A DNA stretch of 13,740 nt from an uncultured Clostridia bacterium (GTDB lineage Bacteria > Bacillota > Clostridia > Oscillospirales > Acutalibacteraceae), in NCBI GenBank assembly GCA_937897215.1, contig CALCBQ010000218.1:1-13740 (forward strand), in the 5' to 3' direction. The notes beneath the pieces are model-generated. The model had not been told where the DNA came from. It did no database searches and saw only the letters and a program-made list of their open reading frames with translations. Positions within the stretch are counted from its first letter, which is position 1. Every line of letters begins with the position of its first letter. The position numbers and the translations under genes are program-made. Below are positions 1 through 7,900 of the stretch, in pieces.

Positions 1-26
1 ATAGGGCTTTGCCCGCATATGAAGAA

Positions 27-45
27 CCCCCGGCTAAGCCGGGGG
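27..45. terminator. GC-rich palindrome, possible terminator or element-end hairpin
   Basis: An 8-bp perfect stem, CCCCCGGC (27-34) and GCCGGGGG (38-45), closes on a three-base TAA loop. It stands out sharply from the AT-rich surroundings. On the plus strand it is followed by GTTACTATTTC and on the minus strand by TTCTTCAT, so the T-run is weak either way. It may terminate a gene left of the window. It also resembles the short GC-rich palindromes that occur as dispersed repeats or at ends of IS200/IS605-type elements. A shorter GGGC/GCCC hairpin at 4-13 precedes it. Confidence 0.45.
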
Positions 46-72
46 GTTACTATTTCAAATTTGCGTCGGAGT

Positions 73-162
73 TAGGGCGAGAAACACCGCAACTGCAAAT
101 TCAAAGCAATCTCAAAAACAATAAAATTATAAGCAAATTAACAACTGACTTTTCTCGCCCTA
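73..162. repeat. 12-bp perfect inverted repeat, arms 66 bases apart
   Basis: TAGGGCGAGAAA (73-84) is the exact reverse complement of TTTCTCGCCCTA (151-162). The enclosed DNA is AT-rich and holds no credible gene. Immediately right of the second arm lies a 7-bp tetraloop hairpin. The arrangement could fold as a long-range stem in an RNA, or be part of a replication or transfer origin or a regulatory region for the gene at 233. Which of these applies cannot be told from the sequence alone. Confidence 0.5.
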
Positions 163-201
163 TTGTTGCGTCAGCAACAATCACACGCGTCAGTTGTTGA
201 C
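163..201. repeat. Tetraloop hairpin plus GCGTCAG direct repeats
   Basis: TTGTTGC (163-169), loop GTCA, and GCAACAA (174-180) form a perfect 7-bp stem. The heptamer GCGTCAG occurs at 168-174 and again at 187-193, a 19-base period, and the second copy begins a short GTCA/TGAC inverted repeat (189-201). The cluster ends about 30 bases before the start codon at 233. It is a possible protein-binding site or origin component. No known consensus was recognised. Confidence 0.4.
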
Positions 202-232
202 AAAAAATATTTAATATTAGGAGTTAAAAACT

Positions 233-1393
233 ATGATTATTTTTAACGAAAAAACAAGAGCATATGAAATGGTAAGTCTATTATGCGTCACAGGTGAATT
301 CCCGGTTGCATCTTTGGGCATATTAGGTGACAAAACTTGTTATCGGAGACTAGTTACTGACATGTGCAAAAAGCAAACATATCACAATAGCGAAACCGGT
401 AAAAAGGTTACTTGCCGTGCACTAAATATTTCTGGCAAAGGCAAACTTAAAACTATGAGGTTAACAAAGTACGCTCTGCCTTTGGCGGAGTGGGTTGGCG
501 GTGCTGACTATTATGCTGAAAACCATTTAAAAAACAGTCGGAGTGGTGACGAAAAAATAATCGAGCGCCATCATCGGGTAGCTGAAGCTATAGCTATAAT
601 GCAACAAGCGGGATTTGAATATAGACCTTGGTATTTACCAAAAATCCAAAATGAGGTTCGGCAATGTTCAACGATTGATGAACCATCATATTTTTTACCC
701 AAAGTTTTTCGTGGCGACACAAGTCATCCCAGTCAAAAATTTACTTTTTCAAGAATGGTCGGTGCACTCATGACACCATATAAAACTTTAATGGTTTATA
801 ACACTCGAAACGCCATTATGAAATGGGATGGTCAAGGCGAAATTCGTGCAACTAATAATGTTGAAAGTTTTTCTTACCGTAATACAAAAGAAGGCAAAAT
901 CAACTCTGCAATATTAATGAGCGGAAACTTAAATTGTGCGCTCAGTTTAATTCACCAGACTGAAAAGACATACAAATCAGCAAGTATTTTCAATAAAGCA
1001 GATTTGTTAACCATTTTTTATAATGTTCATTATGTCCCACTAAACCAATTTGGCGCAAAGCTTGTGCAACTTTTAACTTTGCCAGATTGTCATAACTATC
1101 TTTTAAGCCTTGTGTATGATGACGAATCGCTAAAGCGAGGAAGTATATCTTTGGTCTATGATATCGTTGACAATGGTGTTTATACTCTTAGTCTTCTTGA
1201 TTATAACCTTAGAAAATTGATATTAACCAAAAGCCATATCGCATCGCTCATAAAAGAAGGCAAATCTTTCACATACCAAATTTTGTGTTTTCCGGAACAG
1301 GTAGATGAGTTGTATCAGTATTTTGGCAACGCTGTTACATATCTGACGGTGAATATTGACGAGCTAATAAAATGCTTGTATGAGGAGGAATAA
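233..1393 (+). CDS. Unrecognised protein, replication-relaxation-like
   Basis: The protein has 386 residues and starts at ATG 233, with a GGAG motif at 220-223 nine bases upstream. Residues about 10-85 read like a winged helix: a helical start, a CYRRL recognition-like segment near 34-40, then basic strands. A second helical stretch with ERHHRVAEAI follows near 111-120. This resembles the layout of the replication-relaxation family of mobile-element proteins, but I cannot make a firm match. The C-terminal half alternates hydrophobic strands and helices with no catalytic motif that I recognise. There is no signal peptide and no membrane segment, so it is probably a cytoplasmic DNA-binding protein. 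Its position at the head of an integrase module supports a role in maintenance or regulation of the element. Its 3' end carries a strong GAGGAGG that leads only into a three-codon reading frame. Confidence 0.75.
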   Translation: MIIFNEKTRAYEMVSLLCVTGEFPVASLGILGDKTCYRRLVTDMCKKQTYHNSETGKKVTCRALNISGKGKLKTMRLTKYALPLAEWVGGADYYAENHLKNSRSGDEKIIERHHRVAEAIAIMQQAGFEYRPWYLPKIQNEVRQCSTIDEPSYFLPKVFRGDTSHPSQKFTFSRMVGALMTPYKTLMVYNTRNAIMKWDGQGEIRATNNVESFSYRNTKEGKINSAILMSGNLNCALSLIHQTEKTYKSASIFNKADLLTIFYNVHYVPLNQFGAKLVQLLTLPDCHNYLLSLVYDDESLKRGSISLVYDIVDNGVYTLSLLDYNLRKLILTKSHIASLIKEGKSFTYQILCFPEQVDELYQYFGNAVTYLTVNIDELIKCLYEEE

Positions 1394-1410
1394 AAATGAT
1401 TGTTTAACTT

Positions 1411-1443
1411 GACAGTTCAAAGACAGTTGTAAGACATTGTTAT
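1411..1443 (+). repeat. Three tandem imperfect 11-bp repeats, candidate operator
   Basis: GACAGTTCAAA (1411-1421), GACAGTTGTAA (1422-1432) and GACATTGTTAT (1433-1443) are head-to-tail with an 11-bp period. All three begin with GACA. One repeat per helical turn puts each site on the same DNA face, a usual pattern for cooperative regulator binding. The block lies directly upstream of the first TATAAT box at 1455. The ACAGTT core recalls LytTR-type response regulator sites, but no such regulator is encoded in the window. Confidence 0.5.
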
Positions 1444-1460
1444 TCTTTGCCCAATATAAT
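1431..1460 (+). promoter_or_regulatory. Probable promoter for the gene at 1594
   Basis: A perfect TATAAT lies at 1455-1460, with AAGACA (1431-1436, four of six matches to the -35 consensus) 18 bases upstream. A second perfect TATAAT follows at 1465-1470 without a good -35. Start from the first box would fall near 1467 and give a leader of about 125 bases before the gene. The weak -35 and the overlapping tandem repeats fit an activator-dependent or regulated promoter. This is inferred from consensus matching only. Confidence 0.4.
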
Positions 1461-1466
1461 AAAATA

Positions 1467-1509
1467 TAATTGCAAAAGAAATTTACACTTTTTAATGTTC
1501 TTGCAATTA
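1467..1509 (+). repeat. 9-bp inverted repeat at the expected transcript start
   Basis: TAATTGCAA (1467-1475) and TTGCAATTA (1501-1509) are perfect reverse complements around a 25-base AT-rich spacer. The left arm overlaps the second TATAAT box and coincides with the start predicted from the first. In RNA it would make a 5' hairpin just upstream of the terminator at 1526. In DNA it could be a repressor site. I see no obvious base-pairing that would make it an antiterminator for the next hairpin. Confidence 0.45.
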
Positions 1510-1525
1510 ACGATTGAATGAGCTT

Positions 1526-1571
1526 AAAGCCATTCCAGTTTACGGAAAACTGGGGTGGCTTTTTGTTTTTT
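1526..1571 (+). terminator. Intrinsic terminator inside the leader of the gene at 1594
   Basis: AAAGCCA-TT-CCAGTTT (1526-1541) pairs with AAACTGG-GG-TGGCTTT (1547-1562) through a 16-bp stem with two G-U wobbles and a five-base loop. A T-rich tract, TTGTTTTTT, follows to 1571. This is a textbook rho-independent terminator. It ends 10 bases before the GGAGG of the next gene, so no promoter can fit between them. Any transcript for that gene must read through, which points to attenuation rather than simple end-of-operon termination. Confidence 0.8.
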
Positions 1572-1593
1572 CACAAAAATGGAGGTATTTTTC

Positions 1594-2586
1594 ATGTCAC
1601 AAATTTTATACAAATACAATTGGGTAAAACTCCCACGAAATATTATACCGAAGGGTACTGGGGTGCTAAAAAATTTCTTTGCATTAGCGTGTGTTTGCAC
1701 ATACAAATCCGGTGTGACCAAATACAACGGATATTGGAATCCGGTCAAAGCAAATCAATGGGCCGGAGGAATAGACGGCATTCGTCGCCTATTAAATACG
1801 CGTACAAAAGCTACTGCATATGATGCGCTAACAGAACTCGCGATATTAGGTTTGATTTCGCTAGAGCAATATGAGCACAAATACATCGTCGTTACTATTC
1901 ATCATGTTGTTCCAAGCGGAATTTGCACAGAGAAAATTGATTTTCATAAAGAGTACCTAGATATTCTTAGTGATGAAAACCGAGCACAAATTTTAGAAAA
2001 TGCTGATGATAACCCAACAATTTCGCACATCAAAAACCACAGCAAAAAGTGCTATGTAAATGACCACAGTGGTTTCATTCGTGTTGAAAAAAATGTTTCG
2101 GATTTTCTTTTTGAAAATAATTGCTCATTCAGTGATGTCGACGCATTTTTTGACCTTTGGTTACACACGGTTTATCGTGAGCCATATCAGCCATTTTCTG
2201 AAGAATGCCCTGCTATTCTTTATGAAAAAAGCATGCCAATTCTCACACTTGATACCCTTGCAAAACGCTGGTTGTGGGACAAGCAACGCGTTTATCGCTT
2301 TTTCAAAAGACATGCTAAATATTTTCGTTTGGTCAAATTGCAAAGCTCATATGGCTGTGTAATTTTCAACACCGCTTATCCTATTGATGAAGCATTCACT
2401 GTTCCAACACAAGAATACTGCTTTGCAGTTGTAAACAAATTCAAAAACTGTGGTGATGGATTCTTTTGCCCTGACGAAATATCTAGTAATAAAAACGAGT
2501 ATATCAATCGTTGCTTTCATACATTTGCAGGTTATGTTGGCGAAGACAACTCACCCTGTGACGACGAGGGGGTGATTTCAATGTAA
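1594..2586 (+). CDS. Hypothetical protein with two winged-helix-like segments, possible replication initiator
   Basis: The 330-residue product starts at ATG 1594, with GGAGG at 1581-1585 and an eight-base spacer. In-frame GTG 1555 and ATG 1579 exist, but the first lies inside the terminator stem and neither has a suitable ribosome site. Residues about 58-104 look like a winged helix, with a helix, RTKATAYDALTELAILGLI, then a beta hairpin. Residues about 218-260 hold a second candidate, LTLDTLAKRWLWDKQRVYRF followed by short strands. Paired winged helices are known from many plasmid and phage replication initiators, but no specific family was recognised. It has no signal peptide or membrane segment. 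The regulated leader with a terminator just before the start resembles the way plasmid initiators of the pT181 and pIP501 types are limited by attenuation. The replication role is inference. Confidence 0.75.
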   Translation: MSQILYKYNWVKLPRNIIPKGTGVLKNFFALACVCTYKSGVTKYNGYWNPVKANQWAGGIDGIRRLLNTRTKATAYDALTELAILGLISLEQYEHKYIVVTIHHVVPSGICTEKIDFHKEYLDILSDENRAQILENADDNPTISHIKNHSKKCYVNDHSGFIRVEKNVSDFLFENNCSFSDVDAFFDLWLHTVYREPYQPFSEECPAILYEKSMPILTLDTLAKRWLWDKQRVYRFFKRHAKYFRLVKLQSSYGCVIFNTAYPIDEAFTVPTQEYCFAVVNKFKNCGDGFFCPDEISSNKNEYINRCFHTFAGYVGEDNSPCDDEGVISM

Positions 2587-2847
2587 TCGCAAACATTTTT
2601 GGCGTGTAGTCATAATTTCAACTATAGTTCTTTTTTATTTGCTAAATAAAGGTGTACCTACTTTAAATATAAAAATAAATTATTAAATTATAATATTTTA
2701 CCTTAATTGGCAAAAAACTGATTGCAATAAAAATTTATTTTTTTGAGGATAAACATGCATAAATATAAAAAATTAATTCCCGATGGAGAATACGATATGT
2801 CCCACAACTCAAAAATCAAAACTAACAGTTCATTTGGAGGTAAAAAT
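2587..2847 (+). other. AT-rich intergenic region with possible weak promoter
   Basis: This stretch is strongly AT-rich. TATAAT occurs at 2689-2694 without a matching -35. TTGGCA at 2707-2712 is a good -35 by sequence but has only a poor TAAAAA 15 bases downstream. A 10-base palindrome, AACTATAGTT, lies near 2620 and is followed by a T-rich run, but it is too short to make a convincing terminator. The last 93 bases can be read in frame with the next gene from ATG 2755 or 2796. Confidence 0.3.
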
Positions 2848-3327
2848 ATGAACGCGCAAAGCAACAAATTAACAATAAACAAAATAAAAGCAACAGAAAA
2901 CTTTGAACGTACAAAAATTCTGCTCGAAAACTACAGAGATATTGTTTGGACAATGAATTTCTTTTCTTGCAATACTGATGTTTCAACAGATATGCAATCT
3001 CTGTGGGGCATAATTCAAGCATTTCCTGAAGTAGAATCATTAATTCAAGCTCTCAATCAAACAGTAAAACAAATACGCTATAAACCTGACTATGGTGAAT
3101 ACTTGTATGAAATCATTGACAAGGCCTATATTGCCGAGAGAAAATCAACCAGCGATGAAATCTGTGAAGATATGTACATATCCCAATCCAATCTTTATCG
3201 CAAAAAGAAATTTGCAATTAAACTTATCAGCGAACGAATTTGGGACTCTTCACACAAAGATATTGATGCTTGGAGAAAATTCGTTGAAGCTTTGGATGAC
3301 AAACGACAGCAAAAGGAGGACTCGTGA
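2848..3327 (+). CDS. ArpU/sigma-70 region 4-like transcriptional regulator
   Basis: The preferred start is ATG 2848, which has GGAGG at 2836-2840 with seven bases of spacing and gives 159 residues. Alternative in-frame starts are ATG 2755 (GAGG six bases upstream, 190 residues) and ATG 2796. The extra N-terminal sequence is polar and low in complexity, so the short form seems more likely. The protein is mostly helical. The C-terminal part holds a helix-turn-helix-like segment, TSDEICEDMYISQSNLYRKK, followed by a further helix. The layout recalls the ArpU/RinA-like late regulators and sigma region 4 proteins found in prophages and integrative elements. It lies directly upstream of the excisionase-type gene with a one-base gap, so the two are probably co-transcribed and translationally coupled. 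It may control excision genes; this is inferred from context. Confidence 0.7.
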   Translation: MNAQSNKLTINKIKATENFERTKILLENYRDIVWTMNFFSCNTDVSTDMQSLWGIIQAFPEVESLIQALNQTVKQIRYKPDYGEYLYEIIDKAYIAERKSTSDEICEDMYISQSNLYRKKKFAIKLISERIWDSSHKDIDAWRKFVEALDDKRQQKEDS

Positions 3328-3328
3328 T

Positions 3329-3541
3329 ATGACAAACATCCCTCGAATGCGAACCATTCCCGAGGCTTTGCGTGAAATTCAGGGGATTGACCCAGATACT
3401 GCATTGACGGTTACGGCATTACGTAGGATGGTCAATAACCATGAAATTCCATATATTTGTGTGGCTTCAAAGCGTCTGATTTGCCTTGATGTTTTAATCG
3501 AAAAGCTACAAAAAGGGTCTCAAACTCAGTCTGACGAGTGA
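3329..3541 (+). CDS. xis: Excisionase-type helix-turn-helix protein (recombination directionality factor)
   Basis: This 70-residue protein starts at ATG 3329, with AAGGAGGA at 3313-3320, one base after the previous stop codon. The same frame stays open upstream, but that part is only the shadow of the preceding gene. Residues about 8-60 form a MerR/excisionase-like winged HTH: RTIPEALREI, then TALTVTALRRMV, then the wing-like EIPYICVASKRLICLDVLIEKL. Small proteins of this HTH_17 type next to a tyrosine integrase usually act as excisionases. They bend DNA at the att sites and push the integrase toward excision. The gene lies about 120 bases ahead of the integrase, which has its own promoter. 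The symbol xis reflects family and position, not a proven function. Confidence 0.8.
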   Translation: MTNIPRMRTIPEALREIQGIDPDTALTVTALRRMVNNHEIPYICVASKRLICLDVLIEKLQKGSQTQSDE

Positions 3542-3598
3542 AGTGCAAAAAAACATGGTGAAAACCGCGTAAAATAGCCAAAAATCGCAGTTTCCTCA

Positions 3599-3627
3599 TT
3601 GAAAAAATGCAATAAAAATAGTAAAAT
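3599..3627 (+). promoter_or_regulatory. Probable integrase promoter
   Basis: TTGAAA (3599-3604, five of six) and TAAAAT (3622-3627, five of six) are separated by exactly 17 bases. Transcription would start near 3634, giving a leader of about 25 bases ahead of the strong AAGGAGG at 3646-3652. A separate promoter would allow integrase expression without the excisionase gene, as expected when integration and excision are controlled apart. Confidence 0.6.
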
Positions 3628-3659
3628 ATTTATGTGAAAAAGTATAAGGAGGTGGCGGA

Positions 3660-4838
3660 ATGGCTACCATCAGAGAACGTAAAAATTCATATGAAATCAG
3701 GGTGTTGTGTGGCTATGATATCAACGGCAATCAGATTCGTCAATCTATGACATGGACACCGCCACTACACTTGACGTCAAAACAAATTCAAAAGGAATTG
3801 CAACGCCAAGCTTTCCTTTTTGAAGAAGAGGTTCGCACGGGACAGTTTATGAGTAGCAACATCAAGTTTGAGACATTTGCAGACCAATGGTTTAAGCAAA
3901 TTGAGTTTGAAGGCAATTTGAAGCCGTTAACTATCGACAAGTATAAGAAGATGAAGGAACGTGTCTACAAGGCAATAGGACACTTGAAAATGACTGAAAT
4001 AAATCGCATACATATTCAGCGGTTCATAAATAGTCTTGCAGAAAAGGGGAGTAATAAGCTCACAAAAGGCGGACTTTCCACAAAAACTCAAAAAGGCTAT
4101 TTGGGTTTCATATCTGATGTATTCAATTATGCTATTGCGTGCAATATTGTTTCGTCCAATCCTTGTTATAATGTGAACACAATCAAGACAGAGAGAAGAG
4201 AACGGGTGATTTTCACTCTTGAGGAATCTCAACTGTTTCTCGAAAAACTTGAAGATGCAGAGGCGAGATACAAAGCAATGTTCACACTCGCGTTGTATTC
4301 GGGATTCCGACATGGCGAATTGCTTGGCTTAAAATGGAGCGATATCGATTTTGAGAGCTGTGTAATTACAATCAACCGAATAGCTCTTTATACAACCGAA
4401 AAAGGACATTTCTTTGGCGAGCCGAAAACCAAAAGTTCTCAACGCAGCCTTAAAATGCCTTCTGCAGTAATCAATATGCTTGCTGATTATGGAAAGACAC
4501 AAGCATTACACCGACTCGCTTTGGGCGACAAATGGCAAAACAATGATTTGGTGTTTCCAAATGATTTCGGCGGTATAATGCATCAGACCATTCCAAGAAG
4601 ATGGCTGCAGAAGTTCTGCAAGGATAACGGTTTGCCGATTATAACAGTTCATAGCTTGAGACATGCAAATGCATCATTGCTTATTTCAAGCGGCGCCGAT
4701 GTTAAAACCGTATCCTCAACATTAGGCCATAGCCAAACTTCAACCACACTTGATATTTATGCCCATAGTTTCGCTACAAAGCAGGCAGAAGCCAGCGAGG
4801 CCGTAGCAGAAATGCTTACCACCCGCAAACGGGTATAA
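3660..4838 (+). CDS. int: Tyrosine site-specific recombinase (integrase)
   Basis: This 392-residue integrase of the Tn916/phage type cuts and rejoins att sites through a phosphotyrosine intermediate to insert or excise the element. ATG 3660 follows AAGGAGG by seven bases. The N-terminus (about 1-55) looks like an arm-DNA-binding domain. The core-binding SAM-like domain spans about 65-170, and the catalytic domain about 185-385. The catalytic set is complete: R217 in YSGFRHGELLGL, K258 in the beta-hairpin TKSSQRSL, H331 and R334 in HSLRH, H357 in LGHSQ, and the nucleophile Y367 in DIYAH. Length and motif spacing are normal and there is no frameshift, so it should be active. A short ACCCG/CGGGT inverted repeat overlaps the 3' end (4821-4834). 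The excisionase-type gene upstream and the terminator downstream complete the module. Confidence 0.95.
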   Translation: MATIRERKNSYEIRVLCGYDINGNQIRQSMTWTPPLHLTSKQIQKELQRQAFLFEEEVRTGQFMSSNIKFETFADQWFKQIEFEGNLKPLTIDKYKKMKERVYKAIGHLKMTEINRIHIQRFINSLAEKGSNKLTKGGLSTKTQKGYLGFISDVFNYAIACNIVSSNPCYNVNTIKTERRERVIFTLEESQLFLEKLEDAEARYKAMFTLALYSGFRHGELLGLKWSDIDFESCVITINRIALYTTEKGHFFGEPKTKSSQRSLKMPSAVINMLADYGKTQALHRLALGDKWQNNDLVFPNDFGGIMHQTIPRRWLQKFCKDNGLPIITVHSLRHANASLLISSGADVKTVSSTLGHSQTSTTLDIYAHSFATKQAEASEAVAEMLTTRKRV

Positions 4839-4856
4839 TATTCTTTTAAGCAACGA

Positions 4857-4892
4857 AAAAAGCCTTGAAACTATGCATTTTCAAGGCTTTTT
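4857..4892. terminator. Bidirectional intrinsic terminator between convergent genes
   Basis: AAAAAGCCTTGAAA (4857-4870) and TTTCAAGGCTTTTT (4879-4892) make a perfect 14-bp stem around an eight-base loop. The A-tract on one side and T-tract on the other provide a U-run in both directions. It lies 18 bases past the integrase stop and 33 bases past the stop of the convergent minus-strand gene, so it serves both. Confidence 0.9.
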
Positions 4893-4925
4893 GCTATGAC
4901 TATGATTGAATATTTAGATATGACA

Positions 4926-7900
4926 TTATTTAAACAAATTCAACACATCTTTTATACTCATTGGGGTGTCATTATTTTTCTGTCGGTTTCGTTTAATTTC
5001 TTCGATTGCATAGTTGCAGAATCTAATATTGTTAGTTGTATCCTCGTTTTTAGATTTATATTCTTCAATTAATGCAATGGTTTCATTTGGTGCAATTTTA
5101 CCACAATTAATAAGAGCATTTGACAGGGAACCGCGCAATCCAAAATACTCATCATCTACAAATTTAGGGTTAAAAATAACATCAATTAATTTGCCCAATA
5201 ATGGTAAAAGGACGGGATTTCTTATATTGCTAATCATTCTAGTTGTTTCGTATGGGTCACCTTTTCTTTTAGGTAAACTAAGCGTTTTGGTGATTTCTTC
5301 AACATAGGCTTGTAGTCCGATTTTACTTCCTATAGAAATTAAATGTGACATTAGTCTATTAGATGGATTCGTTGTATATTCTCTTTCTAGTTTATCACGT
5401 AATTTGCATTGTGGAATATCGTCACACTTTGTAACGATATCTAACAAAAAGTCACCCGTAGCGTTTGGTAGTATTTCATTAGAAATATAGTCAGCTCCGT
5501 AAAGTTTATATAAGTACTCTAACGCAGATAAACGAGTCCAACTATCCGCATTGTCATCGTTGCACAGCAATAGGGATTTAGCTGTTGCTATATCACAATT
5601 AATACTACTACAGAATTTTATGTGGTCTTGCAATAATATATCTGGAAAATTATCAATATCAAGATTTTGCTCAATACGCTTTTTTAGTTTTTCGCCGTTA
5701 ACATGATTGCTTAAATATTCGTACTTGGACTTTGTGCTGGATTCTCTAAAACAGAATTCTGGAACTAAAGTCATATCAAGCATTTTCTCTTCGTCAAAAT
5801 CCAAATTAAAGTATTGAGAGAGAAATATTGATGAAATTATAAATGAATTAACTGTTATATTTTTACCTTTAAATTTAATCCCGTTCGTTAGTAAGTCATA
5901 ATTTAGCCAACGAGTGATAATTTCCTTGATTATATTTATTTGCTCATTTGAAACGGTTATTTCTTTTTTCCCTTCAAGCATTTTATGACATTCAGCTATT
6001 GTAAAACATTCAAAGTCTATGTCAGCAAAAAAATCTTCTGCTTTAGAATCCTTTTCTGCATGATGGTATATTGTGAATTGTAAATTTCTTAATGGTGAAT
6101 ACCATGGAATTTTCGAATGTGATTTTAACAAATTTTTTACCAATAAATCAGGTTCGCCAATGGTCTTTATTAATTCTGTGAGCATGCGTTCTGCTTTTTC
6201 CTTGCAGAATAATACATTGAAATATTCAATTATACCTTTACGGCGAATAGATTCGTAATTTATCTTAGGTTCTCGCTTTGGAAGTTGGTTTCCAGAACGT
6301 TTCAATAAAATATTAGAACAGTTTTCATATAAGGAGTCTTCATCAACATGACGCATTACAATATCTTTAAATGCTTCGTGAATATTAAATTTTTCTTCAC
6401 TATATGCTTTAAAAATATAGTTGAATGCATCAGGGTACGTATATAGAAAATCTGAAAAATGAGATAAGTCTTTTTCAAAAAATTCTACTAAATGTAAAGT
6501 TGCGACTTCTATAGTATCTGTTTCAACAAAGAATGAAACACAGTCCTTTATACTCTTGTGCTCGTACTCAAGCAAACTTTTAATGCAACATTTAAGGATA
6601 ATGTCATATAAATCATGTGCACCTTCTTTGTATAGGTCTATAGCTTTGCGAGATAAAAGTGTAAACACCTCTTCGTCGTTGTGAAAGTGAATATTATCTT
6701 TTGAAGCATACCAATTCATTATTCTATAAATGCTTTCTGATGTTGACATGGATTTTAATCCTTTAACTAAGATAAAGGATTCATTACCAATTCTATTGTT
6801 GTTATAATTAATAATATATTGAATTCCATCAACAAAAAAGTCTACATAATCATTATGCATGCCTATAGCCAATAGGTATTCATACATTCCCAAACGAACA
6901 TAATCATTATCACTATGCTTAAATAGTGCAATTAACTCGTTAGTCACTTCAGGGGAGTGTAGTTCTAGCTGAGAAATTGCATAAATAGCAAGTCGGCAAA
7001 CATCAGCATTTGTTTTTGGAAAGTCTCTACAGCAATTTAATAAACAATTAAGTATTTCTTTATTTTTGCCATATAGTTTTTTATAGTGGCGAAGAATGTT
7101 GATAGCAGCATATTGCGACATTGAGTGGACAGGATTGGATATTTTATCAAGCAAAAAGACTATTGCTGTATAACTTTCTGAAAAATGTGCCAATTCTTCT
7201 TCATCGCATAATTCATCACGAAGCCAAAGATTCTTTTCTTCATAATAATTGAATAACTGTTTAAATGCTTTAAAACGGGTTTCTGGAGTTATACGGTCAG
7301 GTTCAAATTTAACTAGGGCATTAGGTGCATTTTCCGCTATCCATTCGGTAATATCCCATTGGAGTTCAATGGCTGTTAAATAACCAAGTGTATTAACCCA
7401 ACTTGGCTTAATACCATCGCCAGAACTAATATAAGATAGAACTACTTTTTCATCCATGTCAGATAAGTATTTCGCTGTTAAATATTCACGAAAATTATTG
7501 TGTATAAATTGCCAGGTGTCACTTTCCTTAATTAGTAATCCGCTATGCTTAATTAAATTGCGTTCACTATCATTAAATAGTTTTTGGTATTCAGTTCTAT
7601 CATTTAAACTACTCTTTTGTGTAAGTTGCATTGCAAAAGATAACCTTTTTAATAAATCCATAAACTTAGCATAATTATTCTCAAGTTCGTTTGCAAATTT
7701 AATGTCATCAATATCAAAACGGACTTCGATAAGAGTGTCCATCAAATCTGATTTCGTAGGAAGTTTACCAATTTTATTAAAGAGTGAACTTATCTCAGTT
7801 AGGTAGAATGCATTAGTTAACAAATCAAAAACACCAGATATGCGTGCTTCTGAAAAGAATCGTTTAGTATCAATTCCTTGTGAGCGTAAATAATTATCAA

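Larger units (their letters stand above)
233..4892 (+). mobile_element. Integrase-proximal part of an integrative element
   Basis: Five plus-strand genes end in the standard order regulator, excisionase-type protein, tyrosine integrase, and then a strong terminator. That order is usual for one end of integrative conjugative or mobilisable elements and prophage-like elements in Bacillota. The two genes at the left have winged-helix-like segments and could serve replication. No relaxase, type IV secretion, capsid or resistance gene is visible, so the element class is unknown. The left limit given is simply the first gene; neither att site was located. The right limit could also lie beyond 4892 and include the minus-strand NACHT gene. 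Confidence 0.55.

Noticed and set aside
9..200. Open frame of 63 codons on the plus strand
   Set aside because: It has no ribosome binding site, runs through the GC-rich palindrome and all the inverted repeats, and has an unstructured composition.
197..202. Perfect TTGACA as a -35 for the gene at 233
   Set aside because: The position 16-18 bases downstream falls on the ribosome binding site, with no -10 hexamer.
1518..1823. Open frame of 101 codons starting just before the leader terminator, possible leader peptide
   Set aside because: No Shine-Dalgarno sequence precedes ATG 1518, and the frame runs far into the gene at 1594 as a shadow, unlike a leader peptide that stops at the hairpin.
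3092..3328. Upstream extension of the excisionase frame to give 149 residues
   Set aside because: This part is the shadow of the ArpU-like gene. ATG 3329 has an ideal AAGGAGGA and matches the family's normal length.
3927..4313. Minus-strand frame of 128 codons within the integrase
   Set aside because: It is the shadow of an integrase frame with all catalytic residues intact.
4839..4925. tRNA fragment or att core after the integrase
   Set aside because: I looked for a tRNA 3' end or a repeat shared with 1-232 and 9252-9469 and found none that was convincing.
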